Assembly (NCBI RefSeq): GCF_014635885.1
Contig: NZ_BMDR01000002.1
Coordinates: 310,001-374,000, forward strand
Direction of reading: 5' to 3'
Length of the DNA stretch: 64,000 nt
From: Acinetobacter vivianii
GTDB lineage: Bacteria > Pseudomonadota > Gammaproteobacteria > Pseudomonadales > Moraxellaceae
Shown here in pieces: positions 57,717 through 64,000 of the stretch. The stretch's first letter is position 1. Each line of letters opens with the position of its first letter. The translations under genes were made by a program, and so were the position numbers. Under the pieces are notes generated by a model. That model made no database searches, was not told where the DNA came from, and saw only the letters and a list, made by a program, of their open reading frames with translations.

Positions 57717-58445
57717 ATGCGTATCTCATCGATTGCCTTTCGCATTGCAATGCTCAGTTCAATCTCTACTGCAACATTTGCAGGAGTGACGATTACAGGG
57801 ACGCGTATTATTTTTCCTTCCAACCAAAATACGGTCACTGTTCAATTGAACAATCCTGACGATCGTCCTGCATTAATTCAGGCATGGTTAGACAATGGTG
57901 ACCCGCATCAGATCCCAGAGGCGGATAAGATTCCGTTTATCTTAACGCCTCCTTTAGCCCAAATTGCTTCAAATAAAGGTCAAATGCTTCGCTTAATTGC
58001 GAAAGATACCTCAGCTTTGCCTCAGGATAGAGAAAGCTTATATTGGTTTAATATTTTGGATATGCCTGCATCTGAACAGGTAGAGACAGCAGAAAAGAAT
58101 AAATTACAGGTGTCGATTCGTTCACGTATTAAACTATTTTATCGTCCTGTCAATTTAAAGATCACACAGGAAAAAGCATTTTCCAGTGTTACCTTTAAAT
58201 ATAATGAAACTAATAAAAGCGTGACGGTGAATAACCCATCTCCTTATTATGTAAATTTTTATAATGTTAGTTTAAATCCAGAAAAAGAGAATTTTGTTTA
58301 TGCTGATCCTTTAATGATTGCACCTTATTCTACGGAGAGTTTTAAACCGGAAATCCAATTTAAGCCTCAAAAAATTAGCTATTTACTGATTAATGATTAT
58401 GGTGGAAATCAGGCTTATCAAGCCGTCATAAATGGCGAAGAATAA
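57717..58445 (+). CDS. Periplasmic fimbrial chaperone (PapD/FimC family)
   Basis: A 242-residue immunoglobulin-like chaperone. Signal peptide MRISSIAFRIAMLSSISTATFA, then ITGTRIIFPSNQNTVTVQLNNPDDRPALIQAWLDNGD (domain 1, including the G1-strand region RESLYWFNILDMPA...NKLQVSIRSRIKLFYRP). The conserved C-terminal domain ends at KISYLLINDYGGNQAYQAVING. It completes folding of pilins by donor-strand complementation. The ATG at 57717 is chosen over an upstream TTG because AGGGG lies between them. Usher ATG directly follows its stop. Confidence 0.94.
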   Translation: MRISSIAFRIAMLSSISTATFAGVTITGTRIIFPSNQNTVTVQLNNPDDRPALIQAWLDNGDPHQIPEADKIPFILTPPLAQIASNKGQMLRLIAKDTSALPQDRESLYWFNILDMPASEQVETAEKNKLQVSIRSRIKLFYRPVNLKITQEKAFSSVTFKYNETNKSVTVNNPSPYYVNFYNVSLNPEKENFVYADPLMIAPYSTESFKPEIQFKPQKISYLLINDYGGNQAYQAVINGEE

Positions 58446-61001
58446 ATGAAATATGCATTAAGATATAGCTTTATTATTTTATGCATGCAGGGTACTTACG
58501 CAGCAGAAAATGAAAATATAAATCAGAAATTGCAAGCGAGAGATGGATCAAATAATCGAATTTATACCTTTGATGCACGTGCATTGTTTGGCGGACGCAA
58601 TCAGGACATTGATCTAACTTCATTCCGCCAGACCAATGGCGTTGCTGCAGGTGTATACTCACTCAATACCAGTATTAATAATCATCGCTCATTGGGTCAG
58701 CTTACGCTTAAATTCGATCATTTGAATGCCGAGCTGACGGCGGTGCTATGTATTGATGAGCAATTGTTGAAACGACTGGATTTACGTCCAGAAGTCTTGG
58801 AAAAACTACCTAAAAAACCATGTCTCACAATTAAAGAGCTCAATCCAGATGCCTACTATGATCTGGATATGTCGGCATTAAGTCTGGATATTTCTTTACC
58901 TTTAGCAATTATTAATCAACGGCCAGAAGGTTATATTGCGCCTGAACGATTTGATCAGGGGGTTACTGCTGCTTATATCGGTTATGATTTTAATCGTTAC
59001 ACCAGTAAATTGAACCAGCAAGAACAAGTTAGCAGCAATTATCTGAATTTAACGGGTGGATTCAATTTTAGTCGTTTTAACTTTCGTCATGCTGGAAGTT
59101 TTGACTCAGATGGAACGCAACTCGGCGGTTATCAATCTTATCTGAATGTATTGTCTACAGATATTCCTGCTCTGAAAGCACGGCTGGAAATGGGTGACTT
59201 TAATACCCAGACTTATGCGATTGATTCGGCGCAAATACGAGGCTTACAGCTTGCTTCCGATATTAGTATGCTTCCGATGTCGCAACGCAGCTATGCACCT
59301 TTGATTCGTGGTTTGGCCAACACCAATGCTTTGGTTTCTGTGTTTCAGAATGGCCGAAAAATTTACGAACGTACCGTACCTGCTGGTGAGTTTGAGTTTA
59401 ATGATCTCACAGCGGTCAATAACAATGGTGATTTAACTGTTCAGGTCACTGAAAATGGTGGGGAAAAACATAGCTTTATTGTACCGATGCAAGGGAATAT
59501 GAACCTTGTTCGAATGGGGCAGTTAAATTACAACATTGCTTCTGGGCAATACAAAATCAACAATAAAACATCAGATGATTATATTGGTCAGCTCAGCGCT
59601 GAATATGGCTTGAGCAACTATTCCAGCTTATATCTTGGCAGCAATCTCAGTCATGTTTTTCAGAGTTATTTATTCGGTTTTGGACAAAATACAAGGCTAG
59701 GTGGACTAAGGTTTGATGCGGAAAAATCAAATGCGACCTTAGCAAAAAATGACTATGCGGGTTGGCGGTATAAAGCTGCTTATCAATATAGCTATAGTCC
59801 GCTGAATACTTTTTTGAACGTTTCAGCACAATATCAAGATCGTGAATACATGACATTAAGTAATACCATGTCTTTACGAAATTTTAATGATTTGAATCAA
59901 GCTGAAATCGATAGTCTTTTTCTTACCTATTTATTAAAACAGCAATTTAATATTTCGCTTTATCAAAACTTTAAAGAGGGTTTCGGCTCTGTTTATTTAA
60001 ATGCAACTCAAAATAAATACTGGAATACAGATAAAGATTATGTGCAGTATAGTATTAACTATAGCAATCGCTGGAATAGATTGAGCTATTCTATTGGTTA
60101 TAGTCAAAATAATAATCAGTTAAATGATTTTGGAAAAGAAAATAAGGTATATCTGAGCTTTTCTTTACCTTTAGAGTGGCGTAAAAAGCAGGAAAATTTA
60201 TATTCGAATATTCAATATGCAGATAACGTCGGTCATCCAACCACAGCGAATGTAGGTCTCACGGGAACATTAGGGGAAAATAATCAATTCAATTATGGGT
60301 TAACCACGACTCAGAACTGGAACAATGGAAAAAATAATTCTGCTGTTTCAGCTAATATAAATTATAGCCTGCCTCAAATCCAACTGGGTGCTGTGACGGG
60401 CTGGAGTGATGATCAGACCCAATATGGTTTCAGTGCCAAAGGTGCTATTGTCGCTCATCCTTATGGAATTACCGCAACCAATAATTTATCGGACACTTTT
60501 ACCATTGTTCATGCAAAGGGTGCGCATGGTGCTGATGTTGTTAATGCATGGGGAAGTAAAATCGATTATTGGGGCAATGCGATTTATGCCAATGTTTCTC
60601 CTTATGAAGCCAATACCATCCGCTTAGATACCAAGCATTTGCCTCTGGATGTGAATTTAACTGCGAATCAGGCTGAAGTGATTCCACGTCGTTATAGTTC
60701 GACCTTAATCAAATTTGACGTCGAGCAAAGCTCAAATATTTTATTAAATGTACAGGTTAAGGGTGTAAATCAGCAGATCCCGATTGGTGTACAAGCGGTG
60801 AATCAGGCAGGACAAGTCGCTGGCATGTTTGGTCAGTCAAATCAGCTATTTATAGAAAAAGCACAATTATTAAAACAAGATCTATATGTGCAATGGGGAA
60901 TGAGTGAATCTTACACTTGCCATATTGATGCATCAGAAAAACTGCTTCCGAAAAGTAAGCAACCGAATCGTATACAGATGATCGATGTGGAGTGTAAATA
61001 A
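58446..61001 (+). CDS. Outer membrane fimbrial usher (FimD/PapC family)
   Basis: An 851-residue usher, the outer-membrane assembly channel. Signal peptide about 18 residues, then the N-terminal chaperone-binding domain (YTFDARALFGGRNQDIDLTSFRQTNGVAAGVYSLNTSIN). The beta-barrel runs from about residue 130 to 640, with the plug domain (SVFQNGRKIYERTVPAGEFEFNDL) inside, and the C-terminal domains (PIGVQAVNQAGQVAGMFGQSNQLFIEKAQLLKQDLYVQWG) follow. A disulphide pair (Cys in YTCHIDASE and VECK) is at the end. It lies between chaperone and tip-protein genes without gaps. Confidence 0.95.
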   Translation: MKYALRYSFIILCMQGTYAAENENINQKLQARDGSNNRIYTFDARALFGGRNQDIDLTSFRQTNGVAAGVYSLNTSINNHRSLGQLTLKFDHLNAELTAVLCIDEQLLKRLDLRPEVLEKLPKKPCLTIKELNPDAYYDLDMSALSLDISLPLAIINQRPEGYIAPERFDQGVTAAYIGYDFNRYTSKLNQQEQVSSNYLNLTGGFNFSRFNFRHAGSFDSDGTQLGGYQSYLNVLSTDIPALKARLEMGDFNTQTYAIDSAQIRGLQLASDISMLPMSQRSYAPLIRGLANTNALVSVFQNGRKIYERTVPAGEFEFNDLTAVNNNGDLTVQVTENGGEKHSFIVPMQGNMNLVRMGQLNYNIASGQYKINNKTSDDYIGQLSAEYGLSNYSSLYLGSNLSHVFQSYLFGFGQNTRLGGLRFDAEKSNATLAKNDYAGWRYKAAYQYSYSPLNTFLNVSAQYQDREYMTLSNTMSLRNFNDLNQAEIDSLFLTYLLKQQFNISLYQNFKEGFGSVYLNATQNKYWNTDKDYVQYSINYSNRWNRLSYSIGYSQNNNQLNDFGKENKVYLSFSLPLEWRKKQENLYSNIQYADNVGHPTTANVGLTGTLGENNQFNYGLTTTQNWNNGKNNSAVSANINYSLPQIQLGAVTGWSDDQTQYGFSAKGAIVAHPYGITATNNLSDTFTIVHAKGAHGADVVNAWGSKIDYWGNAIYANVSPYEANTIRLDTKHLPLDVNLTANQAEVIPRRYSSTLIKFDVEQSSNILLNVQVKGVNQQIPIGVQAVNQAGQVAGMFGQSNQLFIEKAQLLKQDLYVQWGMSESYTCHIDASEKLLPKSKQPNRIQMIDVECK

Positions 61002-61003
61002 TC

Positions 61004-62062
61004 ATGCTAAAAAAATATGGATTTACGCTCTTATTTACTGTTTTGGGCATTGCTCTGGGACAACATGCTTATGCTACGGATAATGGTGTGTGTACTTCGA
61101 ATCCAACTCAACCTTTGGCGACCAATACCAGCAGTATTACCAACTCAACTTCAAACTGGACACTTGTTAGCAACTTTGCCACATCGATTGCCGCTTATTC
61201 TTTGGTGAATTGTTCAAATAAAATCATGGATAATTTCCCTGACCGAAAAACTACATCTTTCACTACAGTGGGAAGTAACGTCAACTTTGATCAAACGATC
61301 ACTTATGCAGGTTCGACGTATTACAAAATCGTCAACAGCAGTAGTCCTTACTTTAATCAATATGCTTATGTGACTTTTCAAATACAGGATACCAAGTCTG
61401 GAAAGCCCGTTGTTGCTTTAGCCAAGACGGTGAGCTTGTATAACAACGCGACAGGGGAGTCTGCGACCCAAGGCGTTAATATTGTTAATTTGAAGTTTTA
61501 TTTTACTTCAGGATTGACCGAAAGTACGCCAGCAGTACAGCTTGATTTAGGCAAGGTCACTGTGGATATGACCGAAGGATCGAACCGTTATATCGATAGT
61601 CAATCGGGCTTTGTGCAATTAACACTGAATCCAGAAAATACCAAGACTTGTAGCTTAAACAATCCGATTGTGACTTTACCTACGATTGCAACCAGCGCTT
61701 TAGCAACAGCAGGTACGGAAGCTGGCGGGAAAACGCCTTTTTCAATCACGGCGACTTGTAGCAATGGCTTAGCCAATACCTTGTTGTACTTTACGATGAG
61801 TGATAATGCCAATGTCGCGAATAGCACTAATGTATTGAGCAATAGCAATGCTGCAACCAGTAATGTCGGCATTCGAGTGTATGATGTATCTAATAATTCA
61901 GCGATTAACTATGGCACAGAATATTCATTTGGTCGGTTGGGCACAGGATCAAATCCAGCTTTAACTAAAAATTTCTATGCAAAATATTATAAGAAAGATA
62001 ATGTTGCCGCCGTTGCGGGGAGTGTCAATGCGCAGGCGACCGTCATGGTGAACTACAAATAA
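61004..62062 (+). CDS. Fimbrial tip protein (two-domain adhesin)
   Basis: A 352-residue exported protein with signal peptide MLKKYGFTLLFTVLGIALGQHAYA. The C-terminal half (from about residue 190) is a FimA-type pilin domain: VQLTLNPENTKTCSLNNPIVTLPTIATSALATAGTEAGGKTPFSITATC, with two Cys, ending VNAQATVMVNYK. The N-terminal part (about 25-185, with Cys in GVCTSNPTQ and LVNCSNKI) resembles no adhesin lectin domain I recognise. By position and architecture it caps the fibre and binds an unknown receptor. Starts two bases after the usher stop. Confidence 0.85.
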   Translation: MLKKYGFTLLFTVLGIALGQHAYATDNGVCTSNPTQPLATNTSSITNSTSNWTLVSNFATSIAAYSLVNCSNKIMDNFPDRKTTSFTTVGSNVNFDQTITYAGSTYYKIVNSSSPYFNQYAYVTFQIQDTKSGKPVVALAKTVSLYNNATGESATQGVNIVNLKFYFTSGLTESTPAVQLDLGKVTVDMTEGSNRYIDSQSGFVQLTLNPENTKTCSLNNPIVTLPTIATSALATAGTEAGGKTPFSITATCSNGLANTLLYFTMSDNANVANSTNVLSNSNAATSNVGIRVYDVSNNSAINYGTEYSFGRLGTGSNPALTKNFYAKYYKKDNVAAVAGSVNAQATVMVNYK

Positions 62063-62071
62063 AAGTGCAAT

Positions 62072-62108
62072 AAAAAAGAGCCTTACAATGAAGACTCTTT
62101 TTTTTATT
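62072..62108. terminator. Bidirectional terminator between the fimbrial and yqiK-like genes
   Basis: AAAAAGAG-CTT / AAG-CTCTTTTT stem with one mismatch and a six-base loop, A-tract on one side and T-tract on the other, between two converging transcription units. Confidence 0.75.
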
Positions 62109-62118
62109 TATATCGGAG

Positions 62119-63831
62119 TTATTCTGCTTTTGGTTTATTTAGACTTTGAGTCAAGCCATTAATATCACCACCTTGCAGACCAAGTTCATTCATCAGGCTA
62201 TCAATTAAAGGTGCTTGTGAACGGTAGCGTAAGGCGCTATTCACCACTTGATCAGACAATGAGGTTGAACCGTTTTCAACGGCTTCACCTGAAGTTGCAG
62301 AACCACCAGCAAAGCCATTTAAACCATTAACTTGCAAGATTTTGATGTCATCAATATTTTCCATCGGTTTCACGCTTTCACGGATAATCTCTGGTAAATG
62401 CTTCAATAACGCCAAGCGAATCTGCATTTCAACCTGCTCAGCAGAAAGGGTGTTGGCTGCCTCATTGACTGCACGCGCACCTTCTGCATCGACTTGATAT
62501 TGTTTCTCTAGGGCTTGAGCCAGCAATACTTTCGCATCTGCTTCACCTTTGGCCTTTAAGCGTATTTTCTCAGCGTCAGCTTCTGCTGCAATGCGTACCG
62601 CTTCTGCTTCATCGGCAGCGGCTTTTTTACCTGCATCCGCAGCAACGGTAATCGCAATCGCTTCTTTCTCAGCAGTCTGTTTTGCTGCAACCAGTTCAAC
62701 CGCTTTTTGACGTTCAGCACGTTGAGTTTCGCGGACAGTCACAACTTCTTCCTCTGCTTTTACTGCTTCGGCACGGGCCTTGTCAGCTTGCGCTTTGGCT
62801 TCTGATTCAGCACGCGATTTTTCAGCAATGGCAATGGCGCGGTCTTGCTCAGCCAATTCAATAGTTTTCTTCTGTTCAACCTGTGCTTTCTGGATCAATT
62901 GTGCTTTTTGAATATTTTCGTTTTCAACATCACGTGCCGAAGCAATCCGTTTAATCTCCACTTCACGCTCAGCAGCAATTTGGGCTTCTTCCGCCTCACG
63001 TTTTTTACCTGCTTCTTGAGAGGCGATTTCTGCGGTTTGTTCAGCTTTACGAATCGAGATTTCACGCTCTTGCTGTAACTTTGCATATTCTTCTTCACGT
63101 GAAATTTCTAAACGAGCACGTTCAGCTTCAAGATTTTTTGCACGGATCGCCAAGTCAGCATCTTGTTCAATGTCGTTACGCTTTTTACGACGATCTTCAA
63201 TCGTTTCAGTCAGCTTGGTTAAACCTTCTGCATCGAACGCATTTTGTGGGTTAAAAAATTTAAAGCTGGTTTGATCGAGACCCGTTAAAGAAACGGTTTC
63301 AAGCTCCAAGCCGTTCTTGGATAAATCTTCCGAAACCACTTGCTGAACTTTCTGTACGAAATCGACACGCTTTTCATGCAGTTCTTCCATCGCCATTTCA
63401 GCGGCAACGGCACGTAGAGAATCGACAAATTTACCTTCAACCAGATCTTTTAACTCTGGTGGAGACATGGTTTTACGACCTAAGGTTTGTGCCGCCGTTG
63501 CAATGGATTCTGCAATCGGTTTAACACGCACATAGAATTCTGCCATGACATCGACACGCATACGATCGCGGGTAATCAGGGCTTGATCCGCGGCACGCTT
63601 CACTTCCAGACGCAATGTATTCATGTTGACCGGGATAATTTCATGTAAAACAGGCAGCACGATTGCACCCCCATTTAAAATGACTTTTTCACCACCAAAA
63701 CCAGTACGCACGAAAGAGACTTCTTTGCTTGAGCGCGTATATAGACGAGCGATAACAATACCGATGAAAACCAGTGCCGCAAAAATAACACCTGTAATAA
63801 TTAGAATTTCAGTCAATGCTGAACTCAACAT
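62119..63831 (-). CDS. Flotillin-family (YqiK-like) SPFH protein
   Basis: A 570-residue inner-membrane protein. One membrane helix is at about residues 5-28. The SPFH domain runs from about 35 to 215 (KVILNGGAIVLPVLHEIIPVNMNTLRLEVKRAADQALITRDRMRVDVMAEFYVRV). A long Ala/Glu-rich coiled coil lies at about 225-460, with repeated EIA/ERA and REAEEAQIAAERE patterns. Then comes a soluble end with MQIRLALLKHLPEIIRESVKPMENIDDIKIL and a Gly/Ser-rich tail. It resembles E. coli YqiK (flotillin-like) in layout. The upstream YqiJ-like gene fits the conserved yqiJ-yqiK order. Confidence 0.9.
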   Translation of the reverse strand: MLSSALTEILIITGVIFAALVFIGIVIARLYTRSSKEVSFVRTGFGGEKVILNGGAIVLPVLHEIIPVNMNTLRLEVKRAADQALITRDRMRVDVMAEFYVRVKPIAESIATAAQTLGRKTMSPPELKDLVEGKFVDSLRAVAAEMAMEELHEKRVDFVQKVQQVVSEDLSKNGLELETVSLTGLDQTSFKFFNPQNAFDAEGLTKLTETIEDRRKKRNDIEQDADLAIRAKNLEAERARLEISREEEYAKLQQEREISIRKAEQTAEIASQEAGKKREAEEAQIAAEREVEIKRIASARDVENENIQKAQLIQKAQVEQKKTIELAEQDRAIAIAEKSRAESEAKAQADKARAEAVKAEEEVVTVRETQRAERQKAVELVAAKQTAEKEAIAITVAADAGKKAAADEAEAVRIAAEADAEKIRLKAKGEADAKVLLAQALEKQYQVDAEGARAVNEAANTLSAEQVEMQIRLALLKHLPEIIRESVKPMENIDDIKILQVNGLNGFAGGSATSGEAVENGSTSLSDQVVNSALRYRSQAPLIDSLMNELGLQGGDINGLTQSLNKPKAE

Positions 63832-63861
63832 TTAAACACCCTCATGTAATAAATATAAAAA

Positions 63862-64000
63862 CTAAGAAACAATCGCTTGGAATCCAATTTTGGTTCTTTG
63901 CGTTAAAATAACGTCTTGACCTTGATGGAAAACCGTATCAATTTCGGGTTCAACCAAGACGTAATGGGTTTGACCAAATTGATCTTTGACTTTGGCCTGA
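63862..64000 (-). CDS. YqiJ-like (NfeD-related OB-fold) protein, C-terminal end only
   Basis: Only the last 45 or so residues are inside the window, ending at a TAG at 63862. The reading (KVKDQFGQTHYVLVEPEID, then DVILTQRTKIGFQAIVS) fits an OB-fold domain of the YqiJ/NfeD-related type, usually encoded beside flotillins. It lies 30 bases upstream of the flotillin start on the same strand and is probably cotranscribed. The N-terminal membrane part is outside the window. Confidence 0.7.
   Translation of the reverse strand, partial: QAKVKDQFGQTHYVLVEPEIDTVFHQGQDVILTQRTKIGFQAIVS

Overview
The window is a stretch of chromosome from an Acinetobacter (Moraxellaceae, Gammaproteobacteria). The evidence is the adeIJK efflux operon, the gltA / sdhCDAB / sucAB-lpdA-sucCD block with gltA divergent from sdh, an RpoD and an SCP2-like/Fe-ADH pair of Acinetobacter type, and the AT-rich base composition. 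Many proteins (AdeI, AdeK, RpoD, SucA) read as close relatives of A. baumannii proteins without being identical, as I remember those sequences, so a non-baumannii species is likely. No rRNA, tRNA, CRISPR array, insertion sequence or prophage was seen. Nearly all of the window is conserved chromosome. The accessory-looking parts are the left edge (1-1268) and the fimbrial cluster (57100-62062).

Layout. 1-1268: a coupled pair, a partial cytosolic 5'-nucleotidase family gene overlapping an unrecognised membrane protein gene. 1337-4237: valS. 4609-8014: two tandem paralogues of unknown function preceded by a CRP/Vfr-like palindrome, then an SDR dehydrogenase, a small membrane protein and a bacterial PP-loop (DUF71) protein. 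8249-9877: an OFA-type MFS transporter. 9989-10782: two YbjQ-family genes. 10891-17433: adeK, adeJ, adeI and an overlapping PAP2 phosphatase gene, whose promoter contains a 24-bp perfect palindrome (likely repressor operator). 17930-20970: a Gcr-type 'site-specific recombinase' membrane protein and ispB. 21419-22003: rplU-rpmA. 22281-27249: lolA, a DUF3298 lipoprotein, serS, cysG, trmL. 27259-28712: VOC protein, HxlR regulator and a divergent flavodoxin. 28772-32145: PuuP-like permease, Fe-alcohol dehydrogenase and SCP2-like protein. 32227-36487: lipB, ybeD-like, rpoD, a small acidic protein and a UPF0149 protein. 36631-42382: LysE/LysR pair, DedA, trhO, DUF1289 protein, DKNYY protein. 42501-56608: the TCA-cycle block. 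57100-62062: a four-gene chaperone-usher fimbria. 62119-64000: a flotillin (YqiK-like) and the end of its YqiJ-like partner.

How genes work together. AdeI, AdeJ and AdeK form one tripartite pump spanning both membranes. SdhCDAB is respiratory complex II; SucAB with Lpd is the 2-oxoglutarate dehydrogenase complex; SucCD makes succinate and ATP; GltA feeds the cycle, so five consecutive steps are encoded in about 14 kb. The fimbrial genes encode pilin, chaperone, usher and tip protein in assembly order.

The best leads for something undescribed are the nucleotidase/membrane-protein pair at the left edge, the tandem unknown family with its CRP-like site, the operator in the adeIJK promoter, and a palindromic repeat that appears to have supplied the last codons of cysG.
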